Positions 26,297 through 36,203 are shown, numbered from the stretch's first letter. The stretch is 62,988 nucleotides of DNA from Pelagibacterales bacterium SAG-MED28 (GCA_014653835.1 JACWDY010000005.1:1-62988); one strand, 5' to 3'. Notes: generated by a model not told the origin, from the letters alone. A program made the numbers and translations.

Positions 26297-27178
26297 TTGT
26301 TAACACAAAATCAAATAGGCGTATTGTACATGGTAGGTAGTGTTATTTGTTTCTCTATCATGGATATTTGCGTTAAGTGGTTAGACTACTATCCAATTGG
26401 ACAAGTACTCTTTTTAAGATTTTTTATTGGTTTCATACCAATATTTTTTATAATACCAAAAGATAAAATATTTTCTTTTTACAAAACTTCTCGACCTGGA
26501 CTTCACGCTTTTCGAGCAGTGAGTGGGGCACTGGCTATTATAGCGTTATTTTTTGGTTTAAGAGAATTGCCATTAGCTGATGTTGTATCATTAACTTTTG
26601 GTGGGCCAATATTCGTCACAATTGCATCAATTATTTTTTTATCTGAGAGAGTTGGAATTAGAAGGTGGTCCGCCGTTTTTCTTGGTTTTCTAGGAATGCT
26701 TTTAATTGTACAGCCAGCTTTTATAGATTTAAATTATTACTACATTACACCTATAGTATTTTGTATAGGCTTTGCCTGCGTCGCAATAAGTGTTCGATCA
26801 CTTTCTAAAACAGAAGCAAATTATACTATTGCATTTTATTTTACGCTTCTTTGTACTCTATTAGGTTTAGGCACAGTTTTTTTTAGTAATTGGGTAATGC
26901 CGACACCTATAGATTTCTTATTATTTTTGGTTCTTGGTCTATGTGGAAGTATAGCAAATTTATTATTAACTCAAAGCTATAGGTTAGCCGAAGCATCTCT
27001 AGTAACACCGATAAAATATTTGAGTTTAGTATTTGCAATTATATTTGGCTATTTTATATGGAGTGAAGTACCAAAAATTTTAACGTTGCTAGGAGCAGCC
27101 TTAGTCATCGCAAGCTCTTTGATAATCTTTATGAGAGAAAATAAATTAAAGAAACAAATAATTACCCCAAGAACATGA
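26297..27178 (+). CDS. DMT-superfamily (EamA) transporter
   Basis: A 293-residue membrane protein with ten predicted helices in two EamA repeats (GSVICFSIMDICVKWLDYYPIGQVLFLRF in part one; the second begins near residue 150). A TTG start is used: an AAGGAT site lies 8 bases before it and no ATG suits. Substrates of this family range from amino acids and nucleosides to metabolites; nothing here tells which. It overlaps the DNA glycosylase gene by 4 bases. Confidence 0.88.
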   Translation: MLTQNQIGVLYMVGSVICFSIMDICVKWLDYYPIGQVLFLRFFIGFIPIFFIIPKDKIFSFYKTSRPGLHAFRAVSGALAIIALFFGLRELPLADVVSLTFGGPIFVTIASIIFLSERVGIRRWSAVFLGFLGMLLIVQPAFIDLNYYYITPIVFCIGFACVAISVRSLSKTEANYTIAFYFTLLCTLLGLGTVFFSNWVMPTPIDFLLFLVLGLCGSIANLLLTQSYRLAEASLVTPIKYLSLVFAIIFGYFIWSEVPKILTLLGAALVIASSLIIFMRENKLKKQIITPRT

Positions 27179-27801
27179 GTAAAGCCCCAAAATACTGGGC
27201 TAAGGCAAAAAAGATTTTATCCAAAAGAGATAAAGTTATGAAAAAACTTATAGCTAATTACAAAGATGGAAATCTTGTTACTCGTAATGATGTTTTTTTC
27301 TCTCTTTGTAAAAGCATAATTGGACAACAAATAAGTGTAGCAGCTGCTAACTCAGTTTTTCTTAAATTTAAAAAAAAATGTAAAAATAAAATTAATGCTA
27401 GGACTGTAAGTAAATTATCTTTTAGCTCACTTAAAAGCTGTGGTTTGAGTAGACAAAAAGTCAAAGGAATAAAAGATCTTGCTAAAAGAACATTAAATAA
27501 AAGCTTTAAACCAAATCTGATAAAAAATATGACTGATGAAGACGCAATAGAGTATCTATCGGATTTAAGGCAAATCGGCAGATGGTCAGCAGAAATGATC
27601 TTACTATTTACTTTTAATAGATCAAATATATGGCCTCTTCAAGATATTGGATTACTTAGAGCAATTTCAAATAACTACAATAAGAAATATTTTCCACCTA
27701 AAAACTTTCTAAATAAGCTTCATAAAAAGTTTACTCCCTATTGTTCTGTAGCCACATGGTATTTATGGAGATCAATAGATGACGAACCAATACAGTATTA
27801 A
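27175..27801 (+). CDS. DNA-3-methyladenine glycosylase II (AlkA-type HhH-GPD)
   Basis: A 208-residue base-excision repair glycosylase. IIGQQISVAAANSVFLKF is the typical first helical motif, LRQIGRWSAEMILLF the helix-hairpin-helix, and PLQDIGLLRAI carries the catalytic Asp. It lacks the N-terminal domain of E. coli AlkA and any iron-sulfur cluster cysteines, like many compact bacterial versions. It removes alkylated purines. The stop forms a 4-base TTAA overlap with the convergent DUF1330 gene. Confidence 0.88.
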   Translation: MSKAPKYWAKAKKILSKRDKVMKKLIANYKDGNLVTRNDVFFSLCKSIIGQQISVAAANSVFLKFKKKCKNKINARTVSKLSFSSLKSCGLSRQKVKGIKDLAKRTLNKSFKPNLIKNMTDEDAIEYLSDLRQIGRWSAEMILLFTFNRSNIWPLQDIGLLRAISNNYNKKYFPPKNFLNKLHKKFTPYCSVATWYLWRSIDDEPIQY

Positions 27802-28085
27802 GAACCTTCAATTGTTTGATGCTGTCTAATAGCATGACCCTTTAAGATCGCGTGAGCTTCTTGATATTCATTTGATTTATAAAATAAATTAGCTTCATTA
27901 TATGATGGAAATTCAATTACCACTGTTCTAGGTGAACTCTCTCCCTCGTTAGTGGTAGCCTTGCCACCTCTTATTAAAAATTTACCTTTATACTTCTCAA
28001 CTGCTGTCCTTGCTTTAACAGCATATTCTTTAAGCTTTTCTTCGTTCTCTATACTCTTATAAACACAAACTACATAACCTTTCAT
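27798..28085 (-). CDS. DUF1330 family small protein
   Basis: A 95-residue ferredoxin-like protein: GYVVCVYKSIENEEKLKEY, FLIRGGKATTNEGE, RTVVIEFPSYNEANLFYKS and EYQEAHAILKGHA are the conserved DUF1330 segments. Function of the family is unknown; it is related to dimeric alpha/beta-barrel proteins. It is a single gene, with 33 bases to the divergent phosphoribosyltransferase. Confidence 0.88.
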   Translation of the reverse strand: MKGYVVCVYKSIENEEKLKEYAVKARTAVEKYKGKFLIRGGKATTNEGESSPRTVVIEFPSYNEANLFYKSNEYQEAHAILKGHAIRQHQTIEGS

Positions 28086-28118
28086 TTACAACTCCCTCAA
28101 AATAAACTAATTTTTTTC

Positions 28119-28646
28119 ATGGCAGATAAACTTATTATCGATTGGAAAGAGTATAATCTAATCGTTGAAAAATTAGCAATACAAATTCATCAAAGTGGTT
28201 TCAAACCAGATATATTAATTGGTATTATGCGAGGGGGAGCACCTATTATAGATGTTCTCTCCAGAGTGTTTAAACTTAAATGTGCATATTTAGCAGTCGA
28301 GTCTTATTCTGGAGAAGGTACAGAAGATCAACAAGGTGAACTAGTTTTCTCAAGAGAAATGAGTTCCACAATTCAAGAGATGAAAGGAAATATTCTTTTG
28401 TGTGATGATTTATCTGACACCGGAGTAACCTTAAATAAAAGCATTGATTGGCTAAAAAAATATCCTCCACTTCAAGAAAATATAAAAGAGATTAAAACAG
28501 CTGTCCTTTGGAAGAAAAAAGACTCAACATTTGAGCCTGATTACTGTGCACAAAAACTAAATAGTAATCCTTGGATTGTACAACCATTTGAACATTATGA
28601 AGAAGTGCGTATAGAGGATTTAGTTAAAAAACATAAAAAAAGTTAA
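28119..28646 (+). CDS. purine phosphoribosyltransferase (xanthine/guanine/hypoxanthine type)
   Basis: A 175-residue type I phosphoribosyltransferase. GIMRGGAPIIDVLSRVF is the PPi loop region and NILLCDDLSDTGVTL the PRPP-binding motif; the hood near the C-terminus has NPWIVQPFEHYEE, seen in Gpt-like enzymes. It salvages a purine base to its monophosphate. The convergent neighbour across a shared terminator is a purine permease, which supports this substrate class. The exact base cannot be read from the sequence. Confidence 0.85.
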   Translation: MADKLIIDWKEYNLIVEKLAIQIHQSGFKPDILIGIMRGGAPIIDVLSRVFKLKCAYLAVESYSGEGTEDQQGELVFSREMSSTIQEMKGNILLCDDLSDTGVTLNKSIDWLKKYPPLQENIKEIKTAVLWKKKDSTFEPDYCAQKLNSNPWIVQPFEHYEEVRIEDLVKKHKKS

Positions 28647-28668
28647 AGGGCCAGCATTAACCGGCCCT
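28647..28668. terminator. bidirectional terminator between the phosphoribosyltransferase and permease genes
   Basis: Stem AGGGCC (28647-28652) and GGCCCT (28663-28668) with a 10-base loop, the most GC-rich hairpin in the region, sits between convergent stops. On the minus strand it runs into a T-tract (complement of the A-run at 28625-28641), a good intrinsic terminator for the permease. On the plus strand the trailing T-run is weak. Confidence 0.75.
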
Positions 28669-28674
28669 AAATCT

Positions 28675-29985
28675 TTAAGCTACGTAAAAGCTTAAAACAC
28701 TAAATACAGCTATAACCCAAATTGCTGGAGAAGTTTGTCCAAACTTACCAGTAAAAATTCTGATTAAAGCGTAAGCAATAAAAGCTAAAGCAATACCATT
28801 ACTTATACTGTAAGTAAGCGGCATAACTATCATAGCTAGTACTGCAGGACCTGACTCTGCTATATCATTCCAATCAATATCTGTAATATTTCTTACAAAT
28901 AGTATTGCAACATATAATAAAGCTGCTCCATCGATTTCTTTAGGCAAACTTGTTGCCAAAGGAGCAAAAAATAAACAAGCTAAAAATAAAACACCTATGA
29001 CTAATGAAGTCATTCCTGTTCTACCGCCAGCTTTCACACCTGCACCTGACTCAACATAACTTGTTACAGTTGTTGTGCCCATCATTGCCCCAGCAACAGT
29101 ACCCACACTGTCAGATAACATAGCTTTATCAATATCTTGTACTTTACCTTTCTTATCAACTTTACCAGCAACATTAGCCACAGACGTTAATGTTCCGGCT
29201 GTATCAAAAAAGTCTATAAATAATAAAGTAAAGACAATTGATGCCATTCCAGCAGATAAAGCAGCTTTGAGGTCAAATTCAAATAGGTAAGTCATTGGAG
29301 GGATTGATCCCACAACTCCATTGAATTTTGCTAAACCTGTTGACCAAGCAATAATACTAAATAAAAGAATACCGATAATGATATTTCCTCTTATTTTCAT
29401 TTTTTCTAACACGATCATAAAAACAAATGTTAAGCAGGCTAAAAGTACTAGAGGATTTTTAATATCACCAAGAGTAACAAGTGTTACAGGATGATCTCCT
29501 ACTACACCCATTATTTCTAAACCAATGATTGCTAAAAATAATCCTATACCGGCACCTATTCCAAGCTTAAGACTTTTTGGTATTGAATTAATTAACCAAG
29601 CTCTTATTGGTGTTAATGATATTACTAAGAAGATCACACCAGCAACAAGAACAGCACCTAAAGCTGCTTGAGGTGTGTAACCCATTCCTGCAACGACACC
29701 ATACGCAACGAACGCATTGATTCCCATTCCAGGCGCTAAACCAATTGGCCAAGTTTTTCCATGGAAAGCCATGATAAAACATGCCAAAGCGGTTGCTAAA
29801 ATTGTTGCAGTGAACACTGCGCCAAAATCAAAAAAACCTTTTTCTGTTCCAGCAAACTCGCCAGAGAGAATAAAGGGATTTAAAAACATTATGTATGCCA
29901 TTGTAAGAAAGGTCGTTACACCAGCAATTACCTCTGTTTTAAAATTTGTTTTGTGTTTTCTATATTCAAAATATTTATTTAACAT
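28675..29985 (-). CDS. NCS2/AzgA-type purine permease (guanine/hypoxanthine)
   Basis: A 436-residue membrane protein with about 12 helices. NFKTEVIAGVTTFLTMAYIM at the start, GMGINAFVAYGVV, FIDFFDTAGTLTSVA and VTSYVESGAGVKAGGRTG are the AzgA/PbuG family signatures. It imports purine bases with protons. A strong AGGAGGT ribosome-binding site lies 6 bases before the ATG, exceptional for this window. The 136-bp upstream gap shows no recognisable purine riboswitch. Confidence 0.93.
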   Translation of the reverse strand: MLNKYFEYRKHKTNFKTEVIAGVTTFLTMAYIMFLNPFILSGEFAGTEKGFFDFGAVFTATILATALACFIMAFHGKTWPIGLAPGMGINAFVAYGVVAGMGYTPQAALGAVLVAGVIFLVISLTPIRAWLINSIPKSLKLGIGAGIGLFLAIIGLEIMGVVGDHPVTLVTLGDIKNPLVLLACLTFVFMIVLEKMKIRGNIIIGILLFSIIAWSTGLAKFNGVVGSIPPMTYLFEFDLKAALSAGMASIVFTLLFIDFFDTAGTLTSVANVAGKVDKKGKVQDIDKAMLSDSVGTVAGAMMGTTTVTSYVESGAGVKAGGRTGMTSLVIGVLFLACLFFAPLATSLPKEIDGAALLYVAILFVRNITDIDWNDIAESGPAVLAMIVMPLTYSISNGIALAFIAYALIRIFTGKFGQTSPAIWVIAVFSVLSFYVA

Positions 29986-30121
29986 TGAAAGACCTCCTGT
30001 TAAGGCTAAATACTCTATATCTACTCTAAAATCCTAATAAATTTAGCGTTTTTTCAATTATACAACCTACACTCAATATTTCTGTTTATAAGTTTTTCAT
30101 AGTAAAATCTAAATAACTAAA

Positions 30122-30427
30122 ATGAATAAACTTAAAACAATTTTTTTAATATTTTTATTTTCCATTGCAATTAGCGCATGTCAGAGTGTCTCCAAAAAGA
30201 TTGAAAATACAACTGCAATAGAGCAAAAAGAGCTGAGTAAATGGTTAAACAAATCTGAGTCTGAACTTAAAAGCTTTTATGGTCAGCCTGATAAAGTTGA
30301 GTTTTTAAACTCAAGAAATAGAAATTACGTTTATGTCACAGAAAAATATAAGATAAAGTGTGTTCGAAAGTTTGAAGTAAATCCTCGAAATATGGTAGTA
30401 GGCTTTAGCAGTAAAAACTGTTTTTAA
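30122..30427 (+). CDS. small lipoprotein
   Basis: A 101-residue lipoprotein (lipobox ISAC, Cys20) with a compact domain containing WLNKSESELKSFYGQPDKVEFL and a Cys pair near the end (IKCVRKF, KNCF). The helix followed by a GxPD turn resembles SmpA/OmlA-type domains, but similarity is slight. It lies 3 bases before gshA and may be co-transcribed with it by chance of compaction. Confidence 0.7.
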   Translation: MNKLKTIFLIFLFSIAISACQSVSKKIENTTAIEQKELSKWLNKSESELKSFYGQPDKVEFLNSRNRNYVYVTEKYKIKCVRKFEVNPRNMVVGFSSKNCF

Positions 30428-30430
30428 AGC

Positions 30431-31753
30431 ATGGATAGCAAAAAAAAATCTCAATTTATTGAGTACTTTTCAAAAGGAATTAAAAATTTAAATCAACTTA
30501 AAATAGGAGTTGAACATGAAAGATTTTTGTTCGAGGGACAAAATAAAAAAAGGATTTCTTATGAAACTTTAAAAAAATTGTTTGAAAATTTAAAAAAAAA
30601 TGGCTGGAACCCATTTTTCGAAAAAGAAAATATTATTGGCATGCAAAGAAACAATCAGCAAATCACAACAGAGCCTGGATTACAATGTGAACTATCAGGT
30701 GCGCCCTTAGAAAATGTTCACCAAGTTTGTGCAGAAAGTTCAAACTTTTTAAAAGAAATTCAATTAGCTAGCAAGGGACTAGACTTAAACACTGTTTCTA
30801 TTGGATTTGATCCATTTAATAATTTATCAGAAGTTCCTCGAAGTCCAAAACAAAGATATAATATTATGACAAAAGAAATGCCAAAAGGTGGATCACAAAG
30901 TTTAGAAATGATGTATCGGACATGTGGTATTCAAATTAATTACGATTACACCTCAGAGAACAATTTTGAAAAAATATTTAGATTAGCTAATTATCTTACT
31001 CCATTGGCAATTGCACTTTATTCAAATTCTCCTTTTGAGTCAGAAAAGCCTACAGGTTATCTTTCTTATAGAAACAAAGTTTGGCAAAGCACTTCCCGAG
31101 GAGGAATTATGCCAATAGCATTTGAAAAAATTAATTTTGAAAAATATTTTGATCATATAATTGAGCATCCTATTTTATTCGCAATTAGAGATAAAAAATA
31201 TATCGAACCAAATGGACAAACTTTTAAGGATTTTATATTTGGAAATTTTGATAATTTAAAAGAAGAAGCCAATCTTGAAGATTTTGAAACCCATCTTGCT
31301 ACAATTTTTACCGAGGTAAGATTAAAACAATACATAGAGATAAGATCATTAGATGCTTGTGACTGGGAATGTTTGTGTGATGGGCCAGCCTTTTTTACAG
31401 GTTTATTTTATAATTCTTTAGATGAGGCATTTGAAATTGTAAGTAAATGGAAAAAAGAAAATATTATTAATGCGTATATTGAGTCACCTAAAAAAGGATT
31501 AGATACAGAACTTGAGGGTAAAAAATTACATGAGTGGGGAAAAATTTTTTTAGATTTAGCAAAAAAAGGTTTAATCCAAAGAAATAAAGTTAATTCCAAA
31601 GGCAACAATGAGACTGTTTATTTAAAACATGTCGAAAACGTAGTTAACAATAAAAAAAATAGAGCTCAGCTATTACTCGAAAAATTTAACAAAACAAAAA
31701 ACTTAGATTTTTTTAAAAATGAAAAAGAAAATTTTAACTATTCAGGGTTCTGA
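30431..31753 (+). CDS. gshA: glutamate-cysteine ligase (plant/alphaproteobacterial type)
   Basis: A 440-residue ligase joining glutamate and cysteine in the first step of glutathione synthesis. IGVEHERFLF carries the metal-binding Glu, QITTEPGLQCELSGAP and MMYRTCGIQINYDY are the active-site strands, and EVRLKQYIEIRSLDACDWE a substrate-binding segment. Length and motifs fit the class found in alphaproteobacteria and plants rather than the E. coli class. It overlaps gshB by 35 bases. Confidence 0.93.
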   Translation: MDSKKKSQFIEYFSKGIKNLNQLKIGVEHERFLFEGQNKKRISYETLKKLFENLKKNGWNPFFEKENIIGMQRNNQQITTEPGLQCELSGAPLENVHQVCAESSNFLKEIQLASKGLDLNTVSIGFDPFNNLSEVPRSPKQRYNIMTKEMPKGGSQSLEMMYRTCGIQINYDYTSENNFEKIFRLANYLTPLAIALYSNSPFESEKPTGYLSYRNKVWQSTSRGGIMPIAFEKINFEKYFDHIIEHPILFAIRDKKYIEPNGQTFKDFIFGNFDNLKEEANLEDFETHLATIFTEVRLKQYIEIRSLDACDWECLCDGPAFFTGLFYNSLDEAFEIVSKWKKENIINAYIESPKKGLDTELEGKKLHEWGKIFLDLAKKGLIQRNKVNSKGNNETVYLKHVENVVNNKKNRAQLLLEKFNKTKNLDFFKNEKENFNYSGF

Positions 31754-32642
31754 CTTAAAAAAAATGAATATTCAAACGGATACTTCATTTTTTTTAGGTT
31801 TAGAGGCACAAAAAAGAAATTATGATATTTACTATTATGAACCTAAGAATTTAAGTTTCGAAAATGGTAAAGTTAAAGCTAAAAGTTTTAAAGTAAAATT
31901 TATAAACGATCAAAGAAAACCTATAAAAGTAATTAAACGAGTTAATCTAAATCTCTTAAAAAGTAATTTGTTATTGATAAGAAATGAACCACCTTTTAAT
32001 CAACAGTATATCAACACGACGTTTATTTTAGAGCATATCTCAAAAAGCATTAAAATAGTTAATGAACCAAAATCTTTAAGAGAAGTTCCAGAAAAACTTT
32101 TTTCTATACGTTTAGCAAAATATATGCCCCCGACCTTAATCAGTGAAGATCTAGAGGAAATAAAACGATTTTTTATTAAATACAAAAAAGTCGTGATTAA
32201 ACCTATCGATAGTTATAGTGGTAATGATGTAATGCTCTTAATTAATTTTAATAAAACTAAGATTAAAAAACTTATTAAAAGATATAATCATTTGATGTTT
32301 CAAAAGTTCATTCCGCAAATCTCTAAAGGAGATAAACGAGTTTTTATTATTAATGATAAGATAAAAGGTGCAATCTCAAGATTGCCAAAATCAGGAAGCA
32401 TTCTATCAAATATGAGCAAGGGCGCCTCTGCAAAAAAAATTAAGTTATCTAAGCAGGAAACAAAAATTAGTAGAATAGTAGCAAACGAACTTAAAAAGAA
32501 GAATATATATTTTGCAGGCATAGATTTTATAAAAGGCAAATTAATTGGCGATATAAATGTTACAAGTCCAACCGGTCTCAAAACATATTTTGATCTGACA
32601 GGAATAAACCTAGCAAAGTATTTCTTCGATAATATAAAATAA
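31719..32642 (+). CDS. gshB: glutathione synthetase
   Basis: A 307-residue ATP-grasp enzyme adding glycine to gamma-glutamylcysteine. RNEPPFNQQYINTTFILE, KPIDSYSGNDVMLL (ATP binding), DKRVFIINDKI, SNMSKGASA and INVTSPTGL are GshB landmarks. The start inside gshA is needed because the first strand (ILTIQGSDL) begins at residue 5. The ORF ends flush with the convergent oligopeptidase gene (no spacer). Confidence 0.93.
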   Translation: MKKKILTIQGSDLKKMNIQTDTSFFLGLEAQKRNYDIYYYEPKNLSFENGKVKAKSFKVKFINDQRKPIKVIKRVNLNLLKSNLLLIRNEPPFNQQYINTTFILEHISKSIKIVNEPKSLREVPEKLFSIRLAKYMPPTLISEDLEEIKRFFIKYKKVVIKPIDSYSGNDVMLLINFNKTKIKKLIKRYNHLMFQKFIPQISKGDKRVFIINDKIKGAISRLPKSGSILSNMSKGASAKKIKLSKQETKISRIVANELKKKNIYFAGIDFIKGKLIGDINVTSPTGLKTYFDLTGINLAKYFFDNIK

Positions 32643-34727
32643 TTAATTAAAAATTTTTGCAGACTTTAAAATAAAAGAGTATTCCTCGGCTAATTCTGTA
32701 ATTGCATTATCTCTCCCACTCATTCCTCCATGACCAGCAGCTTCTATTTTACACTTAAGTAATTGAGTATTATTATCTGTTTTAATATCTCTAAGTTTTG
32801 CAATATATTTAATAGGCTCTGAATATAGAACGCGGTTATCAAATAAAGATGTTGTAATTAACATTGAAGGATAATCTTTTTTTCCAAGATTATTGTATGG
32901 AGCATAAGAGAGAATATATTCAAAAAAATCTTTATCTTTAATTGGATTACCCCATAATTCCCACTCAGCAGGGGTTAAAGGTAATTTCTCATTCAACATT
33001 GTTGTCATTGTATCTACAAAAGGAACTAACAATAACATTGCGAAAAATAATTCTGGAGCCATATTTGCTACTGCTCCACCAGTTAGACCTCCAGCGCTAC
33101 CCCCGTAAAAGCAAAGGCCACCTTTATAAGTATATCTTTGTTCAATTAAATGATTGGCGCAAGCAATGTAATCTAAAAAGGTATTTCTTTTTAATTTCTT
33201 TTTACCCTCCTCGTGCCAAGCATCCCCAAGATCTCCCCCACCTCTTATGTGTGCAATGGCAAATGTAATACCTCTGTCAATTAAACAAAATTTTGCGGCA
33301 CTAAATGATGGTGAGATACTATGCTTATAGGCACCATACGCATATAGTAATACTTTAGATTTAGCATCTTGCTTTGTATTTTTTAATCTTACTAAACTTA
33401 TAGGTATCATTCTTCCATCATGTGATTTGGCCTTGATACGTTCAACCACATATTTACTTGGATCATGACCTGATGGAATTTCTGTTTCTTTAACTAATTT
33501 TTTTTCTTTCGTAAGGATATCATATTCAAAAATTTTGCCTGGTGTTGCCATGCTTTCCCAACTAACTCTTATTTTTGTTGTATTAGTATCTTTTTGCATA
33601 AGAGAAACTCCAGGCACTCCTATAGCTTCATCAGAGATTTTTAATTCTTCTTCTTCGTTAGTTTTAATGTTTCTTATATACAATTTGGGAATAGCATCAG
33701 ACTTTTCCCCACGTAAAATATAATCATCAAGAAAATCTAAGCCACCAATAACAGTTTCTTTTTTTGCAGGAATAAAAACTTCTAATTTATCGATCTGATC
33801 AGTCTTACATTTAAGCACTTTATAGTCTCTGGCCTCTTCGTTAGTATGAATATAAAAATATCCTTTCCATGAATCTATAGAATATCTTACGTCTTTCTTT
33901 CTTTTTTTAAATAAAATAGGTTTTATTTCAATAGCATCAGAAGGAAAAAAATAATCTTCAGTCGTAATATGGTCTGAAGTTGAAATAATAAAAAATTTTT
34001 CATCAGAAGTAAGCCCTATACCGCAGGTAAATGTTTCATCTTTTTCTTCAAAAATAAGTTTGTCCTCTTTAATAGGTGTGCCAATTACATGTCTAAAAAT
34101 TTGTCTAGGTCGATGAAATTTATCTAATTTTGAATAAAAAAAACTTTTACTATCCAAGGACCATGTGATTCCTCCGCTTGTATTTTCAATAATATCTTCT
34201 TTATTTTTTTCAGTTATCAAATCCCTTAAATAAATGGTGTAATATTCAGATCCTTTCAGGTCTAAAGAATAAGCCATTAAATTATCGCAATGGGAAATAC
34301 TTACTGAACCGACGCCGAAATATTTAGATCCATAATTTTTCTTTTCAAGATCTCCATCAAAAAAAACTTCTTCAGGTTTTGAACCGTCAATCAGCTGTCT
34401 TATTCTTTTTCCATAATTACCTTTGGCTTCTGTTTTTGCCCAATAATAATATTTTTTATCTTTAAATTTTAATGAAGTATCATCTAATTTAATTTTAGAT
34501 TTAATTTCTGTAAAAAGTTTTTTTTGAAGATCTTGAGTATCTTCAAAATATTCATCAGTTATTTTATTATTTGCGTCAATATAGCTTTTTACTTCAGGAT
34601 CGAGTTTATTGGCGTCTTTTAACACTTCAAGAATATTTGACTGATCAACCCAAGCGTATTCATCCGGTAAAGCTATGTCGTGATATATTTTCTCACTCTT
34701 AATTTTTTTAAGTTTTGGTATACTCAT
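32643..34727 (-). CDS. ptrB: oligopeptidase B (S9 family serine peptidase)
   Basis: A 694-residue prolyl-oligopeptidase-type enzyme: N-terminal seven-bladed propeller (about 70-410) and C-terminal alpha/beta hydrolase. The nucleophile is in FYGGSAGGL, the Asp in LFDNRVLYSEPIKY and the His in AAGHGGMSGR. The SEPIKY region and the overall length match oligopeptidase B, which cleaves short peptides after basic residues. It diverges from the J-domain gene with only 13 bases between start codons. Confidence 0.92.
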   Translation of the reverse strand: MSIPKLKKIKSEKIYHDIALPDEYAWVDQSNILEVLKDANKLDPEVKSYIDANNKITDEYFEDTQDLQKKLFTEIKSKIKLDDTSLKFKDKKYYYWAKTEAKGNYGKRIRQLIDGSKPEEVFFDGDLEKKNYGSKYFGVGSVSISHCDNLMAYSLDLKGSEYYTIYLRDLITEKNKEDIIENTSGGITWSLDSKSFFYSKLDKFHRPRQIFRHVIGTPIKEDKLIFEEKDETFTCGIGLTSDEKFFIISTSDHITTEDYFFPSDAIEIKPILFKKRKKDVRYSIDSWKGYFYIHTNEEARDYKVLKCKTDQIDKLEVFIPAKKETVIGGLDFLDDYILRGEKSDAIPKLYIRNIKTNEEEELKISDEAIGVPGVSLMQKDTNTTKIRVSWESMATPGKIFEYDILTKEKKLVKETEIPSGHDPSKYVVERIKAKSHDGRMIPISLVRLKNTKQDAKSKVLLYAYGAYKHSISPSFSAAKFCLIDRGITFAIAHIRGGGDLGDAWHEEGKKKLKRNTFLDYIACANHLIEQRYTYKGGLCFYGGSAGGLTGGAVANMAPELFFAMLLLVPFVDTMTTMLNEKLPLTPAEWELWGNPIKDKDFFEYILSYAPYNNLGKKDYPSMLITTSLFDNRVLYSEPIKYIAKLRDIKTDNNTQLLKCKIEAAGHGGMSGRDNAITELAEEYSFILKSAKIFN

Positions 34728-34740
34728 ATTTGAAAATTAT

Positions 34741-35250
34741 ATGAATTTGTTTCTAATAGGAATTATCATTTTTGTCATTGTTTATTTGTTTTTAAACTGG
34801 TTTGCACGCACTAGTTCAAAAAAAATTGCAACTACAATAAAAAAGATTGCAGTTTATCTATCATTGATACTTGCTGCCCTTTTAGCCATTGGGGGAAAAT
34901 ATATCTTTTCACTTCCATTTCTATTCGTAATTTTAAGTGGGCTAAAAATTAAAGGTTTAACCGCTCTTCAAATGTTTCAGCTATGGAGATTGATCCAATT
35001 TTTAAAAAATTCAGGGCGATTTTCTCAAGGTCAGTTTGGTCAAACTCAAGGATCTTCAAGTGTTACTAACGACGAAGCATATAAGTTACTTGGATTAAAA
35101 AGAGGGTGTTCTAAAGATGAGGTGCTTAAAGCAGCTAATCAGCTTCAAAAAAAAATACATCCAGATATGAATAGGGATGTAAAAACAGAAAGACTAAGCC
35201 AGTTAGTTAACGAAGCGAAAGAAAAAATAATTAAAACAGATTTTAGCTAA
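34741..35250 (+). CDS. membrane-anchored J-domain protein
   Basis: A 169-residue protein with an N-terminal transmembrane helix (about 2-20), a second hydrophobic segment (about 38-62), and a C-terminal J domain (about 112-169) with the HPD motif at about residue 140. This TIM14/DjlC-like layout puts the J domain in the cytoplasm, where it would stimulate an Hsp70 (DnaK) near the membrane. Its stop shares a 4-base CTAA with the convergent glycosyltransferase gene. Confidence 0.85.
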   Translation: MNLFLIGIIIFVIVYLFLNWFARTSSKKIATTIKKIAVYLSLILAALLAIGGKYIFSLPFLFVILSGLKIKGLTALQMFQLWRLIQFLKNSGRFSQGQFGQTQGSSSVTNDEAYKLLGLKRGCSKDEVLKAANQLQKKIHPDMNRDVKTERLSQLVNEAKEKIIKTDFS

Positions 35251-36203
35251 TTCAAAAGCTTTATAGATTTCTCAAAAACCTTTTCAAATGAAATTTTATC
35301 TGCTCCTAAAGTGTTATGCGTTGTTGTCTCTTCAGTTTCACCTTCTGGCACAATAATATTAATATTTTTAGAATATTTGCCGTATGCTTGTACTGGACTA
35401 TCCATGAATAATGCTAAACATTTAATTCCTAGCGCTGAAGAAATATGCAACCAGCCAGTATCATTTCCTATATAGAGATCACAATTTTTAATAATAGGCA
35501 TTGTTTCTTTTATCTTTAAATCTTGGAATGAAGTACAGTTTTTACTTATTTCAGAATTAAGGAACTTGTCGATTAAGTCTTTATCATTATTACCTGCTGC
35601 TAAGTAAAATTTTGATGGAATTTTCTCGTTTACCTTTTTGCAAAGAGTTATAAAATTTTCAATATCCCATCTTTTGGTGGATCCACTAGCAGAGATTCCT
35701 AAGCATATATGTTTAAATTCCTTTGAAAAGCTTTGATTAACTTTTTTAAAACTTTCTTGGTTTATCTTAAGCTCGGGTTGCGTGGATACAATTGAACCTA
35801 ATTCATATTCAGTAAAAATTTTTGCTGAGGTTACGATATTATCTTTTTTTCTAAATAATGGATATTGAGATATATTTTTTATCCCAGCCAATTTTGAAAT
35901 CAAAAGATATCTTAATGAACTATTGAAGATAAAAACTTTATCGAAATTTTTTAATTTTATTTCTTTACTCAATTTTAAAAATCCCGACAGGCCATCATGA
36001 GATCCAGAATTATTTTTAGATCTGTCTAATAATATGATTTCTTCAATATGTCTGTCTTCAGCTAATAGTTCATTTGCACGCGAGTTTTCTTTCACTAAAA
36101 TCGATACAGGCGTTTGATACTTTTTCGATATGGCGTGAATATAGGGTAAATAAATTACCATATCTCCCATACCGATTTTTGGTTGAATTACTAAAACTTT
36201 CAT
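35247..36203 (-). CDS. glycosyltransferase family 9 (heptosyltransferase-like)
   Basis: A 318-residue GT-B enzyme. VLVIQPKIGMGDMVIYLPYIHAI is the N-terminal Rossmann start, ICLGISASGSTKRWDIENF the central motif, and YIGNDTGWLHISSALGI the C-terminal nucleotide-sugar site with its conserved Asp. Family members add heptose to lipopolysaccharide core. The acceptor cannot be deduced, and no other LPS genes are adjacent. Confidence 0.88.
   Translation of the reverse strand: MKVLVIQPKIGMGDMVIYLPYIHAISKKYQTPVSILVKENSRANELLAEDRHIEEIILLDRSKNNSGSHDGLSGFLKLSKEIKLKNFDKVFIFNSSLRYLLISKLAGIKNISQYPLFRKKDNIVTSAKIFTEYELGSIVSTQPELKINQESFKKVNQSFSKEFKHICLGISASGSTKRWDIENFITLCKKVNEKIPSKFYLAAGNNDKDLIDKFLNSEISKNCTSFQDLKIKETMPIIKNCDLYIGNDTGWLHISSALGIKCLALFMDSPVQAYGKYSKNINIIVPEGETEETTTHNTLGADKISFEKVFEKSIKLLN

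Noticed and set aside
29404-29414. TTCTAACACGA, a near-copy of the pilus operator motif, inside the purine permease gene
   Set aside because: Single copy within coding sequence, one mismatch, and the base composition makes an isolated match likely by chance.
29986-30121. Possible purine riboswitch before the permease
   Set aside because: No conserved three-way junction or paired loops could be found in the 136-bp leader.
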